Assembly (NCBI GenBank): GCA_026261815.1
Contig: JAMPIT010000437.1
Span: forward strand, 806,001 to 870,000
Origin: Monarcha castaneiventris obscurior
Lineage: Eukaryota; Chordata; Aves; Passeriformes; Monarchidae
Direction: 5' to 3'
Length of the DNA stretch: 64,000 bases
This document shows positions 1 to 10,469 of this stretch, piece after piece (positions within the stretch are counted from its first letter, which is position 1; the number at the start of each line of letters is the position of its first letter). A program made the translations under genes and the position numbers. The notes beneath the pieces were generated by a model that saw only the letters and a list, made by a program, of their open reading frames with translations, was not told the origin of the DNA and ran no database searches.

Positions 1-39
1 AACAGACCCTGCTTCAGACACTGAGAAAATGTTTCAAGA
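1..39 (-). CDS. DHX36: Possible start of DHX36 exon 3 (partial)
   Basis: On the minus strand an acceptor, TTATTGTGCAG with a T-rich run before it, falls at 41-40. Splicing there keeps the phase-2 frame of exon 2 open to the window edge (G-LETFSQCLKQGL). An alternative AG eleven bases upstream would hit a stop. Similarity to the mammalian protein is weak here, a region that is poorly conserved, so this is a frame and splice-site inference. It implies an intron 2 of 351 bases (40-390). Confidence 0.4.
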
Positions 40-956
40 CTGCACAATAACTGAAAACAGAAGTCAAAAGCCACCTCTGGAAGAGTAATTCCAGAGGCCA
101 AGGGAGCTGAAAAATCACATATAGCTACCATAGTATGCCTTGAGATCAGTTATAAGTTTCATGAGTTTAAGTAGAAATTTAACACCCCAAACTCAGCAAT
201 AACGAAAGAGTTTTACAGCAATGGCTACAATCATCTCAGAGTGACAACACATGTGGAAAAACCTGAGGATTATTTGTTGAGCCAATTCACTCAATAAAGG
301 TAAATAACTTCTGATACATCTTCCTGCCAGCTTATGGAAAGTTTGTGCAATTCAAAATAAATAAAAGAACTGGTAATTGTAGCTCTTTACCCTTCTTCAT
401 CTCCAGACCACCAGGACATGGCTTCTTGCTCTTTGTCGTTCTTAGTCTGGACAGAATTCAGTAGCTGCGCGATTTGCTCTTCCCTGCGCTCGTCCATGCG
501 CACAACAGCTCTCTAGGGCAGAAAAGCACAGCCTCCATCAGCGCGGACTCTGTCTATCCACACACAATTACATTACCAACACTCACACGGCGTTCTCCGC
601 CTGCCGAGGCTCCTCGGCATGACCAAAAACCTACGTTCTTGCCTACGCGCAGCTCCAAGGTGCAGAGGAGCAGACCCCTGTCCCCCCGGCCACACGAGCC
701 CTGTCCCCGGGCCCCGTCCCCGCCGGGTGAGCCCCGTCCCCGGGCCCCTCACCTGCTGCCGGTCCGCGTCCCGGTTCTTCTGGCTCTGCTTGCGCGCGTA
801 CCACAGCCCGATCTCGCGGCCCCTCAGGTGCACGGGGTGCCGTCCCCGCCCGCCGGGCCCGCCCGCCGAGGAGGAGGCGGCGGAGGCAGAGCCGCCATCG
901 CCGCCACGGCCCCGGCCGCGGCCGCGGCCCCAGTCGCGGCGGTACTCGAAGCTCAT
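1..956 (-). CDS. DHX36: DHX36 5' portion (DEAH-box G-quadruplex helicase), gene continues past the left edge
   Basis: DHX36 (RHAU) is an ATP-dependent DEAH-box helicase that unwinds DNA and RNA G-quadruplexes in nucleus and cytoplasm. Only the N-terminal part is here. Exon 1 (956-753) gives 68 residues: a Gly/Arg-rich stretch (about 10-38), then the DHX36-specific quadruplex-binding motif at residues 39-57 (RHPVHLRGREIGLWYARKQ), close to the mammalian form. Exon 2 (512-391) gives RAVVRMDERREEQIAQLLNS and following residues, matching the mammalian segment after that motif. Both junctions have GT/AG signals and join in frame. The helicase core lies off the left edge. The start at 956 is chosen because MSFEYRRDW aligns with the known N-terminus; the open frame further upstream has no ATG. 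Identification is from remembered family sequence, not a search. Confidence 0.95.
391..512 (-). CDS. DHX36: DHX36 coding exon 2
   Basis: This exon is 122 bases. The acceptor is TGCCCTAG before AGA GCT GTT GTG, and the donor is GAAGAAGG followed by GTAAAG. The reading frame continues directly from exon 1 as RQQ-RAVV, and the exon ends in phase 2. Intron 1 is only 240 bases (513-752). Confidence 0.9.
753..956 (-). CDS. DHX36: DHX36 coding exon 1
   Basis: This exon has 204 coding bases, 68 whole codons. The ATG is at 956-954 with G at -3, and the exon ends in CAG CAG followed by GTGAGG. It encodes the Gly/Arg-rich tail and the complete quadruplex-recognition helix. The Gly-rich linker is shorter and more Ala/Ser-rich than the mammalian one as I recall it, while the motif itself is nearly unchanged. 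Confidence 0.93.
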
Positions 957-1180
957 GGCCGCGAGTGCCGGCGCGGAGCAGCCGGCACAGCCCAGCCCGG
1001 CCCGGCGCGGCTCCAAGCGGCCCGGCGCGGCCCCGCCTCATCCGCCGCCGCACTTCCGCTGCCCGCCGCCCTCAGCGCCGCGGGCGCGGGTTCGAGCCTC
1101 GGCCCCACCAAACCGGACCCTCGCACTCCCGGTTCGAGTCCCCGGGCGGCCGGTGTGCTGCAGCACGGGGAAAGATGTGT
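957..1180 (-). promoter_or_regulatory. DHX36 CpG-island promoter and 5' UTR
   Basis: The CpG-dense block begins inside exon 1 and intron 1 (about 640) and ends sharply near 1170, where the sequence becomes AT-rich. No TATA box is seen, as is usual for a housekeeping CpG-island promoter. The transcription start cannot be fixed from sequence alone. Two tRNA B-box look-alikes inside it (GGTTCGAG) do not fold as tRNA. Confidence 0.7.
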
Positions 1181-1439
1181 CATTTTCTTAACATTTGATG
1201 TTCGCATTATTTCAGGGCTAATCAACAAGAAAGGAGGTTTAATCTGTGAAACAAAGAGCATCCAATGAGCTCTAAGTGATGTCCAGGTGTTAGAAAAGTA
1301 TTTCTAGTATTACGCTGATTTAGATGTTGGGAAGAACTGCAAGTGCGTCAAAACCGCCCTAACTTCCCACCTGTGGAGCTGCCCCCTCGTTTCCACCGGT
1401 CCTGCAGACACACCATCCAGTGCCAACAAACACCACAAC

Positions 1440-1723
1440 TGGGGTTTACGACTTTATTTAGGATTCCCTTTAGACACACATTTTCCTCAAATAAATAGAT
1501 ATATAAATAAGTAACTGAAAATTCACTATGGAAGGCTGTAAAGCACTTGAGTATTTGTTATCCCCTTGATATAGCATTACCAGTTTGAATCTATTCAAGA
1601 GTGCACCCAAATAAAATTTGTATGCTAGGAAAAAACCCAGCTGATACTGTATTTGCTTGGGTAACTTGAGCCAAGGGGAGCACTGTCAGCCAGAGTGGTT
1701 GAGGTGTGTAGATTAAACACCTT
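1440..1723 (-). terminator. GPR149: GPR149 3' UTR and poly(A) signal
   Basis: On the minus strand AATAAA lies at 1458-1453. About 15-35 bases downstream, at roughly 1437-1415, is a GT-rich element (GTTGTGGTGTTTGTTGG). This is the classic arrangement for cleavage near 1440-1430. It predicts a short 3' UTR of about 285 bases. No competing AATAAA lies between the stop codon and this one on that strand. Confidence 0.65.
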
Positions 1724-2296
1724 TTAGCTGCTGTTCCCCTGCTCTTCCCGCTCTCTGTAGGCTTTGTTCAGCAGCTGTATCTCCTCCTGATACGCAGCCC
1801 TGGCCGAGTGCTGCTTTTGGCTGTTCTGCCGATGAGCCTCGACGGTGTCCGGGATGGAGATGCTGAAGTCGCTGCTGGGGCTGTGCGAGGGGATGAGCAG
1901 GGAGTAGGAGGCACTTTCCCCCAGCTCGCAGGACACAAACCTGTTCTCCTTGCGGGAGTAGCGCAGGGAGGGTGACCGTGCCTGCGTGGAGGACTGGCTG
2001 ATGTTGCTGATGATGGACACGGTGTCCAGGGCCTCTTCGTTGTCACAGATCTCCAGCACCTCCAGGTGAATCTTAACGCTCGTGTCAGCGAACGTGTCCG
2101 GAGGCTCCCCTGGGCTCGGCTCGTGCCCGACGCTTTTGGAGCGATACACCTCGATTTTCTTGGACATGGGGGTTATTTTCTGCCCCTCGGAGCTCACCTC
2201 GTACGTGGACAAGGAGAGCGTTTTGCCGGTGGGGGCCTGGAGAGACACAGTCCCCTGGAACGCGCACAGAGGCACGGCCAGGGCCCCGCCCGCGCG
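1724..2296 (-). CDS. GPR149: GPR149 coding exon 4 (C-terminus) and stop
   Basis: This exon is 573 bases including TAA. The acceptor is a strong pyrimidine tract with CCCCTGCAG before CGCGCG. The 190 residues are the most conserved part of the receptor, with long identical runs to mammals around the segments [19 protein letters not shown] and [20 protein letters not shown]. The Ser/Tyr richness suggests kinase or adaptor sites, but that is inference. Confidence 0.95.
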   Translation of the reverse strand, partial: RAGGALAVPLCAFQGTVSLQAPTGKTLSLSTYEVSSEGQKITPMSKKIEVYRSKSVGHEPSPGEPPDTFADTSVKIHLEVLEICDNEEALDTVSIISNISQSSTQARSPSLRYSRKENRFVSCELGESASYSLLIPSHSPSSDFSISIPDTVEAHRQNSQKQHSARAAYQEEIQLLNKAYREREEQGNSS

Positions 2297-5200
2297 CTGC
2301 AGGGGAACAAGGACTGTTAGTGGTGAACATTGTCCAAGCCAAAACCCATCATAAATCAGCCAAGTATGCTCAGTTTGTTAACTCGTCTTACTGCCTTTTC
2401 CTTGCAGAATTTTAGACACCTGGTATTTATGACTTGAAAGAGTAGCAAGAAGTTTTGAGTGTTATTATACACCTTAGTATATGAAGTGAAGTCCCAAGTG
2501 ACTGTGACTCACTATGGCATCTACAGAATATGAAAAACAGAGTGTAAATAAAAGCTGATTCCACCAGAGCAAGGTTATGTCCTGTTTAATCAAACACTTT
2601 GATTTGTCAGACTGAACATGAGGAACACGGAGGGGATGTCTGAGGCGCCTGGAGGGAGAATGAGCAATCTGCACTTGCTGGAATGAACACTCCAGGCCTG
2701 AAGAATGAGACATTTCCCAATCACTTAGTGTCTCTTTCTGAAAGCCTTCTCAAGTTTTCTCTTGAGAAATCAGTATTTACTGTTAAAGTGAAAAAGATCC
2801 ATCAAATCTCTATGTCACTGCCCAGTCACTAACCAGGGAGGCACTGAACACTGTCATTTCCCGCTAGAACAGCTCCATTGGAAATGCTGTTCAATTCCAG
2901 ACACCTTCACCTGTTTCTAAAGTACAGAATCCATTTGTCCCTGCAAACCACAATGCTGTGCTCTGGGGAGAACTGTGGATGCAAATGCTGGGACTAAACC
3001 CAAGGTTATAGGGTCCAAGGGAGGGATAAATGCATTTATCCTGGGTTTAGGTACAGCCAGGTAACACTGATTATTACTAGAATTACTTTCAGTATAAATT
3101 ACTATTAATGAGAACAGAAAGTGACCTTTATCTTGTCCTTGATACCATTATTAAATACCCATTTTTGCTTCTCATGACACATCCATGGCAATAAATAGGA
3201 ATCCACCAGCAAACCAGACTCTCCTGGTACATCCTGTGAAGTATTTTGCCTCTCACTCCCACGGTTCCCTGCAGTTCAGCTTTCTGGTTTGCAGCCTAAC
3301 AATGCAATTTCACTCCAGAGCAGGAGGCAGCGGAAGGACTCTGAGTAACACAGAGTGGCCTGCAGTGCCCCCGTGCAGGTCCCTGATCCCAGCTCTGCCT
3401 TATTCCAGGCTGAACAGGGGCACCCACAGCTGGAGCAGACTGTGGCTTGGTTTTACCTCAGTGGAAGCAGAAAGAGACCCACGGTGCTGCTCCTGAATGT
3501 CTGCCATCCCACTGCCCCAGCCTGCACCCAGGGCTCTGCCCCACCGGGGCCTTTCCTGCCTTTCCCACACACCTTGCATTCCTGCATTTAAAGGAAAACT
3601 GTTTCCAAAAGAAATAACACACACAACTCTCCCACACAATTTACACTACCCCTTCTCTTTTTAAAGCACTTCCACACAGGTGTTCCTAAGGAGGAACAGG
3701 AAACTCAAAGCCCCATGCAGTCCCTGCCCACAATGCCTGGAGAATGTTCTGGCTGTTGGAATCTGGGACAGGGATTTCACTGGAGAACTCCATGTACCAG
3801 CACAGGCATTTTTTCAAAGGAAAGACAAAAAAATCCCAGTGAAATAAATCACAAATGTCCTTGTTCCTTACGGAATGCTGATGCATTCTGAGCAGAGAAA
3901 TCTCTGTAGAATTGATCAAGCAAATCCCCTCATTACTTAATTATACATCCACCTTCCAGAGTTCACAGAAGACAGGAAGCAGCTGCAGTTGCCATGAGGC
4001 AAAACCTTCCCCACCATCTTCTGTGGGTCAGGACCAGGTTCCCTGTCCTGTTCCCGCTGCCTGAGCAGAGTCTGGGCTGGATTCACCAGGGGGGATGCTG
4101 TCCATAGGGAAGGCTTGGATGTATCTGAGTCCCACAGCAGCTGGAACAGGCTCTGACAGACAGATTTCCATTTAGAAATGTTCAAAGCAGCAGCTGAAGG
4201 CTGCGTGGGACACCGGGACACCATCCCAGCTGGCTCTACCGTGTCTGGTGATGGACCCAAGCACAGGCACTTTGTAGACTTTCCCTCACAATTCCCAGGA
4301 ATAAGCAGACAGGTGTGCCAGCAGTGTCACAGTGAAGCACCGGTGTGCTGGAGTCTGCACCTCCTCTCTAGGACACTCCTCTGCACAGGGGCAGCACCAA
4401 GAGCACGCACAGGTTGTGCCATGTCCGTGTTGCTCCCACTGGGCCATGCTGCCTTGCCAAACAGAAAACCAGCCATCTAAAACAGCTCTGAGGAGTCTGC
4501 ATTCCTAATTACTTTGGTCAAACCCAGCTCAAGATGAAAAGGTCTATTTTTAGAATGTTTCCAGTAAGGATCCCGGCTTTTTCTTTCCAGAGACAATGAG
4601 TTTTCTGTTTGTTTTAAAATAGAGGCTTAGTCTTCTACTTCCCTAAAAATTAAAATTAGCTGCAGTGAAATTAATTACTGCAATGATTTGCTATTTCTGA
4701 GGCTGACTGCAGCAAATGTAGAGCCAAGGGGCTATGACAGGAAGAGACAAGCTCACCTCAGATGGCCGGAGCCCAGTGCTTGCCATTGGCCTGCCCGGTG
4801 CAGACAGACCTGGGTTTATATCAATCAGTACCAGAGGTGCAACAGAGCATCCAAGGTGAGCAACCTGTGAGGGAAGGGCTCTGGGAGCTATATCCAACCT
4901 TGCCCTCCTGGGCAAATGTTTCTACTCCCACTATTCCTCTGCAATTCCAGAGAGAGCCCATGGCAGTAGAACTGCAGCAGGGAGCCAGCAAGCATCACAC
5001 AGACCACACATGCCTCTGGGAGCAAAGTGAGAAGATGAAGGTGAAATGTCACATTGATTTTCCAGCCACAGGAACCTCTTTGGAAATCAGGAACCAAGTT
5101 CCAACCACCTGAGCAGTTCCGAAGGGAACAGCTCAGCACATCAGCAGGGGTACAGGTGGTGCATATTTCCACCAGCCAGTGGGAAGCAACGAGAACCTTC

Positions 5201-8200
5201 AAGGCCATTTGTAACTCAGCTTCTGTGCTGTGTTTAGCGTTTAAGAGAATGTTCACAACTTTCCTGCAGTGAGTGAGATGCTGTGTATTTATCATGTTAA
5301 AAAACTCCTGCCTGCGCTGGCTCCTCCTCAGTGAAGTCACTTGCACAGCCTCCCCCTCTCTTTCCTTGCAGGGCACATAAATAGGTCCTGTACAGTCTCT
5401 TCAAAGAGTTTGCTTGAGGAAACCCACAGATGAAGTAGAGAAAAATAATCAGCAAGCCTGGAACAAACTGCCAGCCTGCAAGGTTTCTGTTGCCTGAGGG
5501 CACTGAAGTGTAGGCAAAATAAGACATGACATATTTACAGTCAATCTCTTTAGGAACGGAGATACCCAGGTATTTTATGAGATGTTAAAGGTATTTTTCA
5601 AAAATGCAGCTGAGCCGGAGTTAGAAATGACAAGTACCATTTTCTCGCTCCCTCTCCATTACAGCCATCCCATCATGTATTCAATAACCCTGCTGCCTCA
5701 TGCTCTCATACCACTTTTATGCCAGAGAAATCACTTTGATGGAGCAACTCTTTACTCACAGAACAGATAATGAGGAGACAACCAGCTCCACAATCATTAC
5801 TGTCACCCCGAGGCAGAGCCACTCTCCAAGCCCACAGCTTCCAGAGGAAACCAAAGGCATCCCAGGTCCTGTCTGGCACCCCGCTCTTCAGACAGCTCAA
5901 TCAAACCGCTGATCCCACATCCATGGGGGATGGCTGCTCTCCCTCCTACTGTCAGTTCTTACAGCTTCTCCTCTTGAAGAGAAAATCAGCAGCACTCCAA
6001 TAAGAACCCCTGTATTTCTGGACTCCAATAAGCACCCCTGTATTTCTGGACTCTAGGAAGAATGCCTGTATTTCCTGCAGAAGGATGTGGCAAGTTAATG
6101 CCAGGGGGAGTCTCCTTTTTTAACACAGGTGGGAAATGCAGAGTGATGAGAACAGAGTGAGTTCTCTTAGACACTTTGGGACTTCCAGACAGGATGAATA
6201 AAGGAGATGGTTTTCAACGTATTTAATATGTGGCCCAAATTGATCTTTCATCCAACATACACCTGAGCAACGCATTAAAGTTATTTTTACAAAGCTTGCA
6301 GGGGTTTCACACTCTGCCCTTTCCCAGCAGCAAAGCAAATGTCAGCTGTGAAGCTCTGGCAGCTCCTGCTGAATGTCAGAACCAGGCAGAGCTGTAACTC
6401 CAAAGCCTGGAACTTTTACCCCGTAGGAGCTTTAATGCCTGGCACTGGGTTATACCTGGGAAAGTGTCAGAAGTGGACGAGTTGTGATTCTTTATAATGC
6501 AAGTAGTGAGGGCTATGTCCAAAGGTGCCATACAAGGCCCCAGGGCACAGAAAACACCCCCAGGCAGCTGCCAGCTGCTCACAAAGAGCTGCTCACCTGC
6601 TGCAGTCCCGGGGCTGCATCTGAACTGGCACCAGGGCATATGGGAAAAGGATTCTTTTTTAAACATCATCCAGATGAGAGCCACAGTTATGAACCTACTG
6701 ATACAGTGATTTTATTAATCAAGCTGTACATGGCACATGAGGCCTTGGCAAGAACTGCTAGATTAAAACCAGGCTGAGTCATCACTTCCTTTTGCCCCCA
6801 AACACAGGAATTCGTCTCTGGACACTGCAACAGAGTGAGCACTGGCTTTTTATGAAAGTGATGATCAGTCAGATTTGAAATATCAGCCAAATTCCTACTG
6901 TGACTCAGACGATAAACCTGTGTGTGCCAGATGGGGAGAGATTCCTATATTTGAATACAAAATACATCTTACACATCTCCTCTGTGTGTGCAAAGGCCAA
7001 GCACAAACTGATCTGGCTCTGAAGTCACCCTGCTTGGAGCAGGAGGTTGGATTAGGTGACTTCCAGAGATCCCTTCCAACCTAAAGCCTTCCAGAGCTCC
7101 TGTCTCACAGACTTCACATGGGCTCTTACCCCACTCCCACCTACTGTAATGCCCAATGGACCCTGAATTCCACAGTGGAATTCTCTGGAAAATGTCAACT
7201 TTTGGAGAGAAACTTCCTATTCATTAAGATAAATTAATGTAATTCATTCTTAATTCTTACCATATACAAGGCATGCAGGTGCACACAAAATAAGAAAACC
7301 CTAATAAATGATTAGGAACACTAGTGAGAAATTATTGCAGGATCAGCACCTGGAAGTAGGTCTGTGGTTACTAAACATTATACAATGCCATGTATGAGTT
7401 TTACTAAAAAATAGGACTAAGAGAAGTATCAATGTCAGTAAAAATCATTCCTATTTCATAAGGAAACTCTCATTATCAGAAAAGAATAAATTCCTCTTTT
7501 ACCTGCCGAGGGGTCCTCTCAGATTTACTCCGGCACCACTCCCAGTCTGAGAGTTCTGGTTTGTGGCTTTCCTCGTGGGACAACCTCCACTCTGGTCCTT
7601 CAGGGAACGCTGATGGGCCACAGTTTGTGCCCTCCTGGCCCTGACAGGCCCCTGGCCCATCAGGAATGGGGCCTGCGGGGCCTGTGCCAGTCCCCCCCGG
7701 GGTGCCCCGGGAGCTGTGTCCCAGTGCCGTGGGCAGGAACCCGGAGCCGGCGGCGTCGCTGCCTCTGCCAGGCCCCAGCTCCTCGCAGTCAGAGCTCACC
7801 AGGCTGTGGTAGGATGTGGATTTACCATTGCCGCTGTGGTGGGGAGGATTCTCCTGGGATATCCTGTAGATTCCATAGCCTTGCTGGAATGATAGGTTGA
7901 ACTCAAAACCGCTGCGCTTGGCTAAGCAGGAAGGAAAGAAACTGTGTTAGGAGTTGAGACCAAGAAGAAAAAGGAGATTACAAACACGATGGAAATGACA
8001 TGCTAAAACATGGAATAAATTATCCAGCTCCTGCTGGAAACAGGCAATTTTCTCTTCATAAAAAGAATGAATTGTTGAGAAGAAAGACTTCTGAGAAGGA
8101 ACTGCCTTCTTGATGAACTGCAGTCGTTCTCTCTGGGAAAGTGGCTAAAAGGGCACCAGGGGCAGCACAAGCCATTCTGCACCTGGAGAATGTGTTTAAA

Positions 8201-10469
8201 GCAAGAGAAAACCATGCACTGAGAATGGCTTTTCTCTAGGATTCAGGAGCTCTTTCTCCTTGAACATGCAGGGAATGTAAGGAATTAATTCACTGATGGT
8301 AGAGGATTTTTACTCCAGAGAATGGGAAACAACTCCCACATCTTCAGAAATATTTAGCCCTTAACATTTGCAGTTGAGACCAGATGATCCCTGTGAGTCC
8401 CTTCCACCTGACCCACTCTGTTCCTCCAGCTGTTTTTACACAAAGCCCAGGGGAAATCAGGACTCTAGAAGATGCAAAGATTACCAGGGAGGGTCTGGCA
8501 ACCTCTGTTACACCAAGGCAACCCTTCCACACTTACTTTTGGCATCTTCTGAAGACACTGCATAGGAGTTCCTCCTGCAATTGATAATGCAGCCGCAGGG
8601 CAGGTGGAGCCAGTGCTGTGACAGGACAAACACCGGGGTGACTGTGGCAGCCAGCGCAGTCAGCAGGAAGCTCAGTGTCTCAAACGAAAGGCTCTGCAGC
8701 CCAGTGATGTACTGGACAGCCATCTGTATCTGAAAGGCACAGCATTTTGAAATTTAAATCACTCTGGGGACACGAGATGCTTCCAGGAACAAAGAGAACA
8801 TCTCGCTATGGATATGACACCACTGTAAGACAGATTGTCATTAGTGTTTGCTGAGCACAACAATTCTGGCTCGAACAGACAGCAGAGGAAACACTCTGAC
8901 CGCCCTCCTCTCATGCTGCATTTCTCAGAAAAACCCTCACTGAAGCTGAGTACTGTGAGGTGCCATTGAACAGCTCCCAGTGCCAGTCAGTCCCATGTGG
9001 TACCGAGGAACCCCGCCCTCACACACCCAGGGCAGGGCTAACTGCCCCAGAGCCGTGTTTCCTGTTCCCAGCAGATCTCTTTCTCAGGTTCCAGTTCCCA
9101 AACACACACACATGCACATGACAGCACTCCCTCCCACCTCGTCACTACAGGGATTTACAAAGGTGCATTTTTCTACCAAACTCCTATTTTTTAACCCAAA
9201 GGATGTGTCTCAGAGGACAGGACAGAGGGGCCCTTAGCTCAATTCCCAGCTCCAGAATGCTGAGCAGACCCTGTCCCACAGGGGGACCTTACTGCCCCTG
9301 GTATTGATGTGACATGAATGATGTGATGGGAGAGTGTCAGAGCGATGAACAAACCCACTGGGCACCAGTTAAACTCATGCAGTGACACAGACCTGCTGGA
9401 GAGGACTTTTGCCGGCACAACTACACTACGAGGAACAACTGCAATGGCCACTGTTCATCTATTTCAACCCATGGCCCACAGGTCGCATCCCACTGAAATG
9501 TAAGAGAACAGTGGAAAGTGAACCCATCTGAGAATTTACCATCATTGGGAGCCAGAGAAGGACTTTGGTCAGTGCCAGGATCAGCGAGAATCGCTTCTGG
9601 GCAAAGCCCACGGTGAAGCTCCTGCTCTTTGTGCTGCTCTCAGCCACGCCCTTGCCAAAAACTGCCTCCGAGTTTTGGAAAGGCTGCAGGGTTTTGTCCC
9701 CAGGGTCCAGCAGCGGCAGCGGAGGGGCGGCAGCAGCGCAGCCCCGTGGTGTCCCCGGGGAGATGAAGCGGCCGGAGCCCTGCAGGTACCCGGCGTGCGG
9801 CGGCTGCGGCTCACCTGAGCACAGCAGCTGCAGGGTGAGGGGAGCGGCCAGCGCTGCCAGCACGGAGAAGCACAGCGCGTACACAACGAACACAAACACG
9901 ATGTAGGAACTGGCACAGTCGGCGAAGCAGCCCCAGGACGTGGGGATGTACCTGCCCCAGCCACAGAGAGGCAAAATGCACATCAGCAGACTGACAGTCC
10001 AGATGGTGAGAATGGCCCATACCACGCTCACGCGGCGCTTGGAGGAGCTGCAGCTCAGTGTCCCAGTCGTGTTGAGGGTGTAGAAGTTGTAAGAAACTAT
10101 AAGAGACCCTTTCAGGTTGCTAGAAATGCCCTGGAATAAATACATAAACGCTGAGGTGGTACACAGAGGCTGGGGGAGGATTTCGCTTGACCACTGCGTG
10201 AGCATGAAAATAATCACTGGCATGATGCTGATCAGATCATCTACTGCCAAAGAGGTCACAATCATCGAAACCGTGGTTTTGTTCTGCAGTTTCAGCAGGG
10301 AAACTAGTGAATAAATGCTGCCCAGAAGTGCTAGGACTGCAATGGCAAAAGCCAAACAGAACAGAAAGATATTCCAAGTTCTCTGCTCACTGGATTTGTC
10401 CATAATGCTGTGATTCTCAGTGAAGAAGCTCGTCCCATTGAGTGACAAATTACCAGGAGTTATTGACAT
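1724..10469 (-). CDS. GPR149: GPR149, orphan seven-transmembrane receptor, complete coding region in four exons
   Basis: The exons 10469-9540, 8729-8537, 7921-7503 and 2296-1724 join in frame to 704 residues, against about 730 in human. The N-terminus carries three N-glycosylation sequons (N7, N11, N19). Membrane spans lie at about 33-58, 68-92, 103-127, 146-168, 187-214, 294-318 and 322-346. The helix-3 DRY box is replaced by SYNFY (126-130). The helix-7 NPxxY position reads TPVFVL (341-346). Both are known oddities of GPR149. Cysteines at 355, 357 and 361 could be palmitoylated. The long C-terminal tail ends in a highly conserved exon-4 block ([31 protein letters not shown]). The ligand is unknown; the family is reported in brain and ovary. 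An ATG four codons upstream (10481) is also possible; I prefer 10469 because MSITPGNLS aligns with the mammalian start. Confidence 0.95.
5995..6078. repeat. Three-copy 28-bp tandem repeat
   Basis: Three 28-base units start at 5995, 6023 and 6051. Units 1 and 2 differ at a single base (AAGAACCCC against AAGCACCCC). Unit 3 is more diverged. The near identity of the first two suggests a recent duplication inside GPR149 intron 3. Confidence 0.9.
7000..7083 (+). mobile_element. CR1 LINE 3' fragment, plus orientation
   Basis: The sequence CCTGCTTGGAGCAGGAGG, then TTGGATTAGGTGACTTCCAG and CCCTTCCAACCT, follows the well-known 3' end of avian CR1 elements. It is truncated at the 5' side, as most CR1 copies are, and carries no coding capacity. 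The boundaries are approximate. Confidence 0.8.
7503..7921 (-). CDS. GPR149: GPR149 coding exon 3 (proximal cytoplasmic tail)
   Basis: This exon is 419 bases, with acceptor TGCTTAG before CCAAGCGC and donor CGGCAG followed by GTAAAA. One base from exon 2 plus 419 makes exactly 140 codons. Both ends are conserved ([40 protein letters not shown]). The middle is Gly/Pro-rich and GC-rich and does not resemble the acidic, Asn-rich mammalian middle, which suggests rapid divergence. Confidence 0.92.
8537..8729 (-). CDS. GPR149: GPR149 coding exon 2 (TM6 end and TM7)
   Basis: This exon is 193 bases, with acceptor TTTCAG before ATACAGATG and donor AAAA followed by GTAAGT. It encodes residues 311-374, including helix 7 and the [12 protein letters not shown] segment shared with the mammalian protein. 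It leaves one base (phase 1) that exon 3 completes. Confidence 0.94.
9540..10469 (-). CDS. GPR149: GPR149 coding exon 1 (TM1 to TM6)
   Basis: This exon has 930 bases and 310 codons, ending in WLPMM followed by GTAAAT. It holds the glycosylated N-terminus and helices 1-5, a GC-rich Ala/Pro/Gly third intracellular loop (about 218-290), and the start of helix 6 at the conserved [20 protein letters not shown]. The loop is shorter and differs from mammals. An in-frame ATG at 10481 precedes the chosen start. Confidence 0.94.

Larger units (their letters stand above)
2297..7502 (-). other. GPR149 intron 3
   Basis: This 5.2 kb intron has no recognisable exon on either strand. It contains a three-copy 28-bp tandem repeat (5995-6078) and a short CR1 tail (about 7000-7083), both listed separately. 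The remainder is unique-looking sequence with only chance ORFs. Introns 1 (8730-9539) and 2 (7922-8536) are under 1 kb and also unremarkable. Confidence 0.7.

Noticed and set aside
957..1016. N-terminal extension of DHX36 by 20 residues
   Set aside because: The frame is open upstream, but its first codon at 1016 is TTG, and no ATG exists in the extension. The conserved start is at 956.
1086..1160. tRNA-like B-box sequences (GGTTCGAGCC and GGTTCGAGTCC)
   Set aside because: Neither copy has a properly paired T-arm with an acceptor stem, and no A box or anticodon arm fits. They are chance matches in a CpG island.
8365..8420. CR1-like fragment (AGATGATCCCTGTGAGTCCC)
   Set aside because: It resembles a decayed CR1 3' end but is too short and diverged to call without a library search.
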